Shown piece by piece: positions 53,589 through 62,663 of a stretch of 64,000 bases of DNA (its first letter is position 1; each line of letters starts with the position of its first letter). The notes beneath the pieces are model-generated. The model saw nothing but the letters and a program-made list of their open reading frames with translations. It did not search any database and was not told where the DNA came from. A program made the position numbers and the translations under genes. Source of the DNA: Corynebacterium nuruki S6-4 (lineage in GTDB: Bacteria > Actinomycetota > Actinomycetes > Mycobacteriales > Mycobacteriaceae); NCBI RefSeq assembly GCF_007970465.1, contig NZ_CP042429.1:1302001-1366000 (forward strand). The letters are read 5' to 3'.

Positions 53589-53940
53589 TCAATCCTCCTG
53601 ACTACGCGGTACCGGTCGTCGGAGCGGTACCCAGTGAATGAGCTGCACAGTGGGAAATCCGGTGATCTTGATCGTCACTGACCACCGGACTTCCAGCACA
53701 GACTGTCACCCATAGTAATAGGTGTTGTTGTTGATTGATAGCTGGCACCCCCTCCCCTGGCCCGCCCCGCCGAATACGGGGGTGGTGCTCCGACAGCGAC
53801 GCCGCTAGCACCTCAGATGTCCGTTCGGGTCACACCCGCCCCACGGGTGCGACCACCTGTCCCCCGCTCCCCCGCTGTGCCGGCCTCAGCCGGCCTCAGC
53901 CGGCCTCAGCCTGCACCACCGACCCTCCCCCAGCCGGCGA
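53589..53940. other. Upstream region of ctaD, with a 10-bp tandem repeat
   Basis: 352 bases without a gene. The ctaD promoter is probably near 53710-53740, where the minus strand reads TATTACTATGGGTG. At 53881-53910 CGGCCTCAGC is repeated three times exactly, 31 bases beyond the nrdF stop; it could be part of nrdF termination. Confidence 0.6.
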
Positions 53941-55370
<1,430 letters not shown>

Positions 55371-55865
55371 ATGAGCATCAACGAGAAGTTCCAGGAAGCC
55401 GTCAACAAGCAGGTCGTCGCCGAGCACCAGGCGTCCCTCATCTACTCCCAGCTGTCCTACGAGATGGACCGCCTGTCCTTCCTCGGCATGCGGGACTGGT
55501 TCCGCGCCCAGGCCGACGAGGAGCGCACCCACGCCCAGAAGTTCGCCGACCACCTCCTCGACCGCGAGGCCCGCGTGGACCTCACCGACATCGAGATGCC
55601 GTCCCTGAAGATCGCCACCCCACTGGACGCCTTCGAGGCCGCCCTCGCCCACGAGGAGAAGATCTCCGAGATGATCCGCAACCTCGCCCGCACCGCGGAC
55701 GAGACCGGTGATCTCGACTCCCGCCAGCTGATCAACTTCTTCCTCACCGAGCAGATCGAGGAGGAATCCACCGTCAACGACATCATCGACTGGATCAAGA
55801 CCGTCGGCAACGACGGCTCCGGCCTGCTGCGCATCGACGCCAAGCTGGGTGGCCGCGCCGAGTAG
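55371..55865 (+). CDS. ftn: Ferritin
   Basis: 164-residue non-heme ferritin that stores iron as a 24-subunit shell. Ferroxidase ligands: the glutamate in VVAEHQASLIYSQLS, the E-x-x-H in ADEERTHAQKFADH, and later ALAHEEKISEMI and FFLTEQIEEESTV. Length is normal. It follows a DtxR-like box and faces nrdF; iron storage beside a metal-dependent reductase makes sense. Confidence 0.96.
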   Translation: MSINEKFQEAVNKQVVAEHQASLIYSQLSYEMDRLSFLGMRDWFRAQADEERTHAQKFADHLLDREARVDLTDIEMPSLKIATPLDAFEAALAHEEKISEMIRNLARTADETGDLDSRQLINFFLTEQIEEESTVNDIIDWIKTVGNDGSGLLRIDAKLGGRAE

Positions 55866-55927
55866 CAGGGTCACCACGACCGGGTCGCCGACGGCTTCCC
55901 GGCCACCCGGACCGACAGTGAATGACA

Positions 55928-55969
55928 GGAAGGGCCCCGCGGGATCACATGATCCCGCGGGGCCCTTCC
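55928..55969. terminator. Long palindromic terminator between ferritin and nrdE
   Basis: Perfect 20-bp arms (55928-55947 and 55950-55969) with a two-base loop; core GGGCCCCGCGGGATCA. It can end transcription from either side. Confidence 0.9.
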
Positions 55970-55970
55970 C

Positions 55971-56031
55971 GTGAACTCGAGCACCGACGGTGCCGGGCGG
56001 TGCTCTCCGCGACAGCCGTGCTCGAGTTCAC
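55971..56031 (-). terminator. Second hairpin downstream of nrdE
   Basis: GTGAACTCGAGCAC (55971-55984) and GTGCTCGAGTTCAC (56018-56031) are perfect 14-bp arms 33 bases apart, directly next to the first palindrome. Confidence 0.65.
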
Positions 56032-56066
56032 GGATCAGCAGCGCACAACCGACTCCGGCCGGGGCG

Positions 56067-58226
56067 CTACAGCATGCAGGACACGCACCCCTCAACCTCG
56101 GTCCCGGCCAACGCCGTCTGCCGCAGGCGGATGTAGTACAGCGTCTTGATCCCCTTACGCCACGCATAGATCTGCGCCTTGTTGATGTCCCTCGTCGTCA
56201 CATCCCCGGGGAAGAACAACGTCAACGACAACCCCTGATCCACATACCTCGTCGCCACCGCATACGTGTCGATGATCTTCTCGTACCCGATCTCATAGGC
56301 ATCCTGGAAGTACTCCAGATTGTCGTTGTCCATGTGCGGCGCCGGGTAGTACACCCGGCCGATCTTGCCTTCCTTACGGATCTCGATCTTCGACGCGATC
56401 GGGTGGATCGACGACGTCGAATTGTTGATGTACGAAATCGACCCCGTCGGCGGCACCGCCTGCAGATTCCGGTTGTACAACCCGAACTCCATCACATCAG
56501 CGCGCAACCCCGCCCAGTCCGCGGCGGTCGGCACGTGGATCGTCGAGTTGTCGATGATCTGCCGCACCCGCGGCGTCGTCGGCGCGAAATCCGCCGGATC
56601 GTACCGGTCGAAGAACTCCCCCGACGCGTAGTCCGAGGACTCGAACCCGCCGAACCGGGTGCCCCGCTCCCGCGCGATCGCATTCGACGCCTTCAACGCC
56701 TCATACAGCACCGCGGCGAAGTACACGTTCGTGAAATCCAGGGCCTCCTGGCTGCCGTAGTAGATGTGCTCCCGGCCGAGGAAACCGTGCAGGTTCATCT
56801 GGCCCAGCCCGATCGCGTGGGAGGCGTCGTTGCCCTCCCGGATCGACGGGACCGAATCGATCTCCGTCTGATCCGACACGGCGGTCAACCCGCGGATCGC
56901 GGTCTCGATGGTCGTCGGGAAGTCCGGGGAATCCACCGCCGCCGCAATGTTCAACGAGCCCAGGTTGCAGGAGATGTCGTGGCCGACCTCCCGGTACGAC
57001 AGATCATCGTTGAACGTGCTCGGCGTGGAGACCTGCAGGATCTCACTGCACAGGTTCGAGTGGGTGATCCGTCCCTCGATCGGGTTGGCACGGTTCACCG
57101 TGTCCTCGTACATGATGTACGGGTACCCGGACTCGAACTGGATCTCCGCGAGCGTCTGGAAGAACTGGCGGGCATTGATCTTCGACTTGCGGATCCGCGG
57201 GTCCTCGACCATCTCGTCATAGTGCTCGGTCACGCTCACGTCGGCGAACGGCCTGCCGTAGATCCGCTCCACATCGTAGGGGCTGAACAGGTACATGTCG
57301 TCGTTGCGCTTGGCCAGCTCGAAGGTGATGTCCGGGATCACCACACCCAGCGACAGGGTCTTGATGCGGATCTTCTCGTCGGCGTTCTCCCGCTTGGTGT
57401 CCAGGAACCGCAGGATGTCCGGGTGGTGGGCGTGCAGGTACACCGCACCCGCACCCTGCCGGGCACCGAGCTGGTTGGCGTACGAGAACGAGTCCTCCAG
57501 CAGCTTCATCACCGGGATCACCCCCGACGACTGGTTCTCGATGTGCTTGATCGGCGCACCGACCTCACGGATATTCGACAGCAGCAGGGCGACACCGCCG
57601 CCGCGCTTACTCAGCTGCAGGGCGGAGTTGATCGACCGGCCGATGGATTCCATGTTGTCCTCGATGCGCAGCAGGAAACACGACACGGGCTCACCGCGCT
57701 GCGCCTTGCCGATGTTCAAAAACGTCGGGGTGGCCGGCTGGAACCGGCCGCCGATGATCTCGTCGACCAGCCGCGACGCGATCTTCTCGTCGCCGTCGGC
57801 CAGACCGAGGGCGACCATGCACACCCGGTCCTCGTAGCGCTCGAGGTAGCGGCGTCCGTCGAAGGTCTTCAGCGTGTAGGAGGTGTAGTACTTGAACGCG
57901 CCGAGGAACGTCTTGAACCGGAACTTGTGGGCGTAGGCCTGCTTGAACAGGGCCTTGATGAACTCGAAGTCGTACTTGTCGAGCACGGCTTTGTCGTAGT
58001 ACTCGTTGTCGACGAGGTAGCCGATCTTCTCTTCGAGGTCGTGGAAGTAGACCGTGTTCTGGTTGACGTGCTGCAGGAAGTACTGGTTGGCCGCTTCACG
58101 GTCCTTGTCGAACTGGATGTTGCCGTCGGCGTCGTACAGGTTCAGCATCGCATTGAGCGCATGGTAGTCCAGCTGGTCGGCCTGCTGGACCGGCTCCGCA
58201 ACCGACTTACCGAGATCCGTGGTCAT
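56067..58226 (-). CDS. nrdE: Class Ib ribonucleotide reductase alpha subunit
   Basis: 719-residue catalytic subunit that reduces ribonucleoside diphosphates. Active-site regions include [15 protein letters not shown] with the first redox cysteine, [11 protein letters not shown] with the N-x-C-x-E triad, and [18 protein letters not shown]; the C-terminal swinging dithiol is EGCVSCML, which NrdH re-reduces. AAGGGGAGA precedes ATG 58226. It follows nrdI by 108 bases. Confidence 0.97.
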   Translation of the reverse strand: MTTDLGKSVAEPVQQADQLDYHALNAMLNLYDADGNIQFDKDREAANQYFLQHVNQNTVYFHDLEEKIGYLVDNEYYDKAVLDKYDFEFIKALFKQAYAHKFRFKTFLGAFKYYTSYTLKTFDGRRYLERYEDRVCMVALGLADGDEKIASRLVDEIIGGRFQPATPTFLNIGKAQRGEPVSCFLLRIEDNMESIGRSINSALQLSKRGGGVALLLSNIREVGAPIKHIENQSSGVIPVMKLLEDSFSYANQLGARQGAGAVYLHAHHPDILRFLDTKRENADEKIRIKTLSLGVVIPDITFELAKRNDDMYLFSPYDVERIYGRPFADVSVTEHYDEMVEDPRIRKSKINARQFFQTLAEIQFESGYPYIMYEDTVNRANPIEGRITHSNLCSEILQVSTPSTFNDDLSYREVGHDISCNLGSLNIAAAVDSPDFPTTIETAIRGLTAVSDQTEIDSVPSIREGNDASHAIGLGQMNLHGFLGREHIYYGSQEALDFTNVYFAAVLYEALKASNAIARERGTRFGGFESSDYASGEFFDRYDPADFAPTTPRVRQIIDNSTIHVPTAADWAGLRADVMEFGLYNRNLQAVPPTGSISYINNSTSSIHPIASKIEIRKEGKIGRVYYPAPHMDNDNLEYFQDAYEIGYEKIIDTYAVATRYVDQGLSLTLFFPGDVTTRDINKAQIYAWRKGIKTLYYIRLRQTALAGTEVEGCVSCML

Positions 58227-58334
58227 TGTCTCCCCTTGTACCTTCCTGGTCCCACAACCGTGGGGCCGCGTGAATCTTCATGTCTACCGTCATTCCGTGC
58301 CCGCTGCACAGTGCGCAGGTCACGCCGTCACCGT

Positions 58335-58781
58335 TCACGTCACAGGTTCCTCCCATGCGGCATCGGCGCGCAGGGCGTCCTCGAACTCGGCGAGGCCCTC
58401 CTGCACCCGGGCGACATCACCGGGGGTTCCCATCAGCTCGAACCGGTAGAGGTACGGCACACCGCACTTCGCGGAGATGACGTCGCCGGCCTTCCCGAAG
58501 TCCGCGCCGAAGTTGAGGTTCCCGGAGGCGATGACGCCCCGGATGAGCGACCGGTTGTGCCCGTTGTTGAGGAACCGGATCACCTGTTTCGGCACCGGCC
58601 GCGACAGGTCCCCGGAGATCGAGGCACCGCCGCCGTAGGTCGGGCAGATCAGGACGTAGGGTTCGTCGACGACGAGCGGCTCGTCGCGCCGGTGCAGCGG
58701 GATGCGGGCTGACCGCAGTCCCAGCTTGTCGACGAAACGACGGGTGTTCTGCGTTGCCGACGAGAAATAGACGACAAACAC
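58335..58781 (-). CDS. nrdI: NrdI flavodoxin-like protein
   Basis: 148-residue FMN protein that supplies oxidant for assembling the manganese-tyrosyl radical in NrdF. FMN-phosphate site [16 protein letters not shown], then [14 protein letters not shown] and [21 protein letters not shown] 58781 has AAGGAGG nine bases upstream, within the end of the MFS gene region (three bases after its stop). Confidence 0.95.
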   Translation of the reverse strand: MFVVYFSSATQNTRRFVDKLGLRSARIPLHRRDEPLVVDEPYVLICPTYGGGASISGDLSRPVPKQVIRFLNNGHNRSLIRGVIASGNLNFGADFGKAGDVISAKCGVPYLYRFELMGTPGDVARVQEGLAEFEDALRADAAWEEPVT

Positions 58782-58784
58782 GGA

Positions 58785-60134
58785 TCATTCCTCCTTCGCA
58801 GGAATATCGGTGGCAGCGGAGACGGTGGCGAACCGCGGCGGCTGGTACTTCAGGAATGCCGGTACGACCGCCACCGCGACCAGTGTCCCCACGATCACCA
58901 GGATGCCACCCAGGAGGGTGGCCGGGCCCGCTCCGAGCCAGGACCCCACCCATCCGTGCAGCATGTCCGCGAGCCGCGGACCGCCGGCCACGACGATGGT
59001 GAACACGCCCTGCAGCCGACCGCGCATCCGGTCGTCGGCCGCCTCCTGGAGCATCGCACCGCGCTGCACCGAGGAGAACATGTCGGCGGTGCCGCCGATG
59101 ACGAAGCTGATGACCGCGATCCAGGCCCACAGGCCCGCCTTCCCGTCGGCGAGGGTCACCGCCAGACCCATGACGACGATCGCCAGGCCCCAGCAGAGCA
59201 CGCTGACGACGATGCCCAGTCCCTGCCATCGGGCGCGGGTCACCGCACCGGAGAAGATGCCGCCGAGCACGGCACCGGCGGGGACGGCCGCCATGAGCAG
59301 TCCGTAGAACAGGCCGCCGTCGCCAGGCTCGCCGAGGTCGACGGTCGAGATCTCCGGGATCAGCACGCGGGGCATGCCGAAGGCCATGGCGATGATGTCG
59401 AAGAGGAAGCTCATGAGCAGCAGCGGCATCGCCCACAGGTAGACGAAGCCGTCGATGACGCTCCGGAACCCGCCCTGCGGTTTCTCCGCCACCGCCGCAC
59501 CGGCCCCGGGCGCCGGTTCGAGCGGCGGCAGCGCCGGCAGGCGGACCACCGCCCACAGGGTGGTGAGCAGGCAGAGCGCGTCGATGAGGTACAGCCAGGC
59601 GTAGCCGGTGACCGGGACGAGCAGCCCGCCGAGCATCGGGCCGACGATCGCGCCGGCCTGGCTGACGGTCATGTTCAGCGAGGTGGCGGCCGCGATCGTG
59701 CCCTCCGGGACGATGCGGGCGGTCACTGCGGTGCGGGTCGGCTGGTTGACGGCGAAGAAGGCCTGTTGGACGGCGAAGACGCTGAGCAGCAGCCAGACGT
59801 TGTCCAGACCGGACGCCGCCTGGGCCCAGAAGGCCAGGGCGCTGGCGATCATGCCGATCGTGGTGATCAGCAGGAGTTTCCGCCGGTCCATCCGGTCGGA
59901 CAGGGCACCGCCGTAGAGCCCGAAGATGACGAGCGGGACGAGGCCGAACGCGCCGGTGAGCCCGACATAGGCGGAGCTCCCGGTGATCGAGTAGATCTGC
60001 AGCGGGACGACGATGACGTTGAGTTGCGCCCCGATGACGGTGACGATGTTGGCCGTCCACAGTCGCCGGAAGTCCGGGGACTGCAGCGGCGCCGTGTCCG
60101 CGAGAACGGCCTTCAGGGCCGGGGGAACGCTCAT
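58785..60134 (-). CDS. MFS transporter (EntS-like) between nrdH and nrdI
   Basis: 449-residue major facilitator with about twelve membrane helices. MFS loops read GGALSDRMDRRKLLL between helices 2 and 3, and QPTRTAVTARIVPEGTIAAA with the later RMRGRLQGVFTIV, as in the MFS_3/enterobactin-exporter EntS group. Substrate unknown; export of a siderophore or drug is possible. It stands inside what is elsewhere a contiguous nrdHIE operon, ends three bases before nrdI, and is separated from nrdH by a terminator, so nrdI and nrdE may depend on its promoter. Confidence 0.9.
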   Translation of the reverse strand: MSVPPALKAVLADTAPLQSPDFRRLWTANIVTVIGAQLNVIVVPLQIYSITGSSAYVGLTGAFGLVPLVIFGLYGGALSDRMDRRKLLLITTIGMIASALAFWAQAASGLDNVWLLLSVFAVQQAFFAVNQPTRTAVTARIVPEGTIAAATSLNMTVSQAGAIVGPMLGGLLVPVTGYAWLYLIDALCLLTTLWAVVRLPALPPLEPAPGAGAAVAEKPQGGFRSVIDGFVYLWAMPLLLMSFLFDIIAMAFGMPRVLIPEISTVDLGEPGDGGLFYGLLMAAVPAGAVLGGIFSGAVTRARWQGLGIVVSVLCWGLAIVVMGLAVTLADGKAGLWAWIAVISFVIGGTADMFSSVQRGAMLQEAADDRMRGRLQGVFTIVVAGGPRLADMLHGWVGSWLGAGPATLLGGILVIVGTLVAVAVVPAFLKYQPPRFATVSAATDIPAKEE

Positions 60135-60214
60135 GGTCCGGGGAGGTCACCACCTGTGGTCTGGATGTCGGGGTCCGGCGGTCCGGACGGCGTCAGGGAA
60201 GGTCACGCGGGCAA

Positions 60215-60257
60215 CAGAAAAGGGAGAGGACGCAGTTGTCTGCGTCCTCCCCCTTCT
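60215..60257 (-). terminator. Terminator between nrdH and the MFS gene
   Basis: GAGGACGCAG (60226-60235) and CTGCGTCCTC (60240-60249) form a perfect stem with loop TTGT, extended by AGAAAAGGG against CCCCTTCT on the outside. Confidence 0.85.
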
Positions 60258-60266
60258 GTCGCGGGA

Positions 60267-60497
60267 TCAGGCAGCGGCGACGGCGAGCGCCTTGATCCGG
60301 TCGGGCCGGAAGCCGGACCAGTGGGAGTCACCGGCGATGACGACGGGCGCCTGGAGGTGACCGAGCGCCATGACGTAGTCACGGGCCTCGTCGTCCATGC
60401 TGATGTCCACGGTCTCGTAGCTCACGCCGGCCTTGTCGAGGGCCTTCTTCGTCGCGGTGCACTGGACGCAGGCGGGCTTGGTGTAGACGGTGATCAT
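60267..60497 (-). CDS. nrdH: Glutaredoxin-like NrdH redoxin
   Basis: 76-residue thioredoxin-fold electron donor for NrdE. Redox motif CVQC near residue 11, cis-proline segment LQAPVV, and the NrdH-specific WSGFRPDRI. AAGGAG lies eight bases before ATG 60497. It is followed by its own terminator. Confidence 0.96.
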   Translation of the reverse strand: MITVYTKPACVQCTATKKALDKAGVSYETVDISMDDEARDYVMALGHLQAPVVIAGDSHWSGFRPDRIKALAVAAA

Positions 60498-60910
60498 CGT
60501 GAGGACTCCTTGAGGGTCGTTCGTCTGAAGTGGACAGTGCGGGGGTGTTTTCCGACGGCCGTCAGCCTGTTCCGTGGCCCCCCGGACGCCGGGGCGGACA
60601 CGGGGCGGACACTGGCTGACGTCGCCGTGCGATGGCGTCGACTCTACACACGCCGGCAGGGGACAGCAAGCAGGAAAACTACGAGATATTGGGGTAATGA
60701 CAAAGGTTAAACACCATATCTGGGGGTTCATGAAAGTATAACCGCAGGTGGCCGATCACCCTCGGCACTACATCTAGGGGCATCACCACACGGTTGTAAT
60801 TCCAGTCATGTCGAACCGGACCGCGGCCGTCCGCAGGTCGCCGACGGGGGTGACGGGGAGGAGGATGCTCCCGGGGCGGCAGGAGGGCGGCAGGAGGGCA
60901 CCCGGACACA
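60498..60910 (-). promoter_or_regulatory. nrdH upstream region with possible NrdR boxes
   Basis: About 410 bases without a gene. ACACCATATCTGGGGG (60711-60726) and GCACTACATCTAGGGG (60765-60780) resemble each other (about 12 of 16) and the NrdR box, and they flank a TATACT hexamer (complement of 60735-60740) on the coding strand. NrdR control of nrd genes is well known; assignment here rests on these resemblances. Confidence 0.4.
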
Positions 60911-60953
60911 GAAAAGCACCCCGCCCCACTGCAGCAGCAGTGGGACGGGGCGC
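60911..60953 (-). terminator. Terminator after rpmJ
   Basis: On the minus strand GCGCCCCGTCCCACTGC pairs with GCAGTGGGGCGGGGTGC (one mismatch) and is followed by TTTT. Confidence 0.88.
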
Positions 60954-60989
60954 ACTGGTCGCGGTACGGCGACCGGGGCCTCGCGGCGA

Positions 60990-61112
60990 CTAGCCCTGGC
61001 GGGCCTTGAACCGGGGATCCCGCTTGTTGATCACGTAGACCTTACCGTGGCGACGAACGACCTGGGCGCCCGGCTTGTTCTTCAGCGACCGAAGGGACTT
61101 GCGGACCTTCAT
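60990..61112 (-). CDS. rpmJ: 50S ribosomal protein L36, cysteine-free form
   Basis: 40 residues: [19 protein letters not shown], then [21 protein letters not shown]. This is the L36 type without the C-C-C-H zinc ribbon, usually a zinc-sparing paralogue. AAGGAG eight bases before ATG 61112. A Zur-like palindrome sits 31-43 bases upstream. The order nrdH-rpmJ is known from other corynebacteria. Too short for most automatic searches but unambiguous. Confidence 0.95.
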   Translation of the reverse strand: MKVRKSLRSLKNKPGAQVVRRHGKVYVINKRDPRFKARQG

Positions 61113-61142
61113 TCGGGCGCTCCTTTCCTCGTCAGAGTGTGT

Positions 61143-61155
61143 GATGATTTTCATC
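61143..61155 (-). promoter_or_regulatory. Zur-like palindrome before rpmJ
   Basis: GATGATTTTCATC is a perfect 5-bp inverted repeat around TTT and resembles the ATGATTTTCAT core of actinobacterial Zur boxes. Its place before a zinc-free L36 gene supports zinc regulation. Confidence 0.6.
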
Positions 61156-61292
61156 GACACGACCCCTGGCGGCGACGCAGGACGTCGCTGTCACAATCGG
61201 GAGGGTCGTGGCACATCGAGACAGTGTAGCGGTCCGCCGCAGCCGGAACAAAACCGGTGCCGGCGACAGCGCCGGCGACACCACCGGCACGG

Positions 61293-61952
61293 TCAGCTCC
61301 AGACGAACTGCTCGAAGATCAGGACCACGAAGGCGAGATACCAGACGACCAGCACGAGGACGGGCATGAGGCGGGCGGACGCCGCGACCTGAGCCTCCGG
61401 GGCCCCGTCATCCACCCCGGCGGCGGCCAGGGCGTCCCGCCGGCGTTCGCCGGTGATGTGCAGCAGCACCGTGAGGAACAGCGGGAGCGTGATCGCCCAG
61501 ACCACCATGCAGTACGGGCACAGCGCCTGGATCGAGTAGACCGCCTCGTAGGCGAGCCAGTGGACGAACACCACGGCCAGCACCAGTCCGGCGAGGAAGC
61601 CGTACCAGAACCAGTTCCGGAAGGTCGCGCCGGCGAACAATGCGGCGCCGATGCACAGCACGATGCCGAAGCCGACCAGTCCGATGAACGGGTTGGGGAA
61701 CCCGAAGACGGACGCCTGGTCGGAGTTCATGACATCGGTGCATGAGACGACGTCATTGATGGTGCAGGAGGGGACGAAACCCGAGTCCTGCATGAGCTGG
61801 ATCTTGTCGTACATGATGAGGCCCGACATGAACAGCCCGATGACACCGGCCACCACGAACCAGCCGGCCAGGACCCGGGAACCTCCCCACTGTCCCGGCA
61901 CACGTCGTCCCGCACGCCCGGTGCCGTGCGCTGATTCCTGTACTGTCTCCAC
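61293..61952 (-). CDS. Vitamin K epoxide reductase (VKOR) family protein
   Basis: 219-residue membrane protein with five helices that would reoxidise DsbA-like partners using menaquinone. Cysteine pairs: CTINDVVSC in the periplasmic loop and the active-site CPYC in QALCPYCMVVW. Charged N-terminus of about 30 residues. GTG 61952 has AGGAGA upstream. Its DsbA partner is not in the window. Confidence 0.93.
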   Translation of the reverse strand: METVQESAHGTGRAGRRVPGQWGGSRVLAGWFVVAGVIGLFMSGLIMYDKIQLMQDSGFVPSCTINDVVSCTDVMNSDQASVFGFPNPFIGLVGFGIVLCIGAALFAGATFRNWFWYGFLAGLVLAVVFVHWLAYEAVYSIQALCPYCMVVWAITLPLFLTVLLHITGERRRDALAAAGVDDGAPEAQVAASARLMPVLVLVVWYLAFVVLIFEQFVWS

Positions 61953-62115
61953 GATCTCTCCTGCCTCGCTGGGTCCGGTCACTGTCGTCGATCCTGCGTG
62001 GATCCCGCGTGGATCCCGCACAGGTCCCGTGCGTCCGGTAGCTCCGATCGTCGCAGAACCGCGGCGTCCGCGCGAGAACCCGCTCCCCCTGGCACCCCCT
62101 CCTAGAATGCGGACC

Positions 62116-62592
62116 ATGACCCCGACGACACCGTCCGCACCCCCGACCGACCCCGTCACGGCGGTCGCCCGGGCCCTCACCGACATCTCCCGCGGACGCA
62201 CCTACCCGGCGCCGCGCCTGCTCAGCCCGACCGCGGCGACGGTGGTCTCCACTCTCCAGCTCACCGGACCCCGCCGAATCACGGATCTCGCGGAGATCGC
62301 GGGCGTCACCCAGCCCTCGATGACGAGTCTGGTCACCACCCTCGAAAAATCCGGCCTGGTCCGCCGCGACCACGACCCCTCCGACCGCCGGGCGGTGCTC
62401 GTCTCCGTCACCGACGAGGGTGCCGCCCGCTCCGAGGCGCACGTCGCCGGACGCACCGCCGCCCTCGCGGAGCTGGTCGCCGAACTGCCGGACACCGATC
62501 TGGGCGTCCTGCAGCGTGCCCTGCCGGCCCTGCAGCGGCTGGCGGAGCTCAACCACGGCCGGCTCAGAACCGCGGACTCCCCATCAACATAG
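62116..62592 (+). CDS. MarR family transcriptional regulator
   Basis: 158-residue winged-helix regulator. The recognition region is DLAEIAGVTQPSMTSLVTTLEKSGLV and the wing RRDHDPSDRRAVLVSVTDEG, split here as seen. ATG 62116 follows TAGAAT (62103-62108) by seven bases: leaderless. It is divergent from VKOR and precedes the FUSC-type gene, which it may control. Confidence 0.9.
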   Translation: MTPTTPSAPPTDPVTAVARALTDISRGRTYPAPRLLSPTAATVVSTLQLTGPRRITDLAEIAGVTQPSMTSLVTTLEKSGLVRRDHDPSDRRAVLVSVTDEGAARSEAHVAGRTAALAELVAELPDTDLGVLQRALPALQRLAELNHGRLRTADSPST

Positions 62593-62663
62593 ACAGTTCT
62601 ATATAAGATGCGTATTCTTCTCCGCGGCAGACACACCGGACCGGACGGAGGACAGGAACGCAC

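Noticed and set aside
53881..53910. CRISPR-like repeated units
   Set aside because: Units are only 10 bp with no spacers and no cas genes nearby.
55971..58712. 913-codon plus-strand frame opposite nrdE and nrdI
   Set aside because: Antisense to highly conserved genes and begins inside a terminator hairpin.
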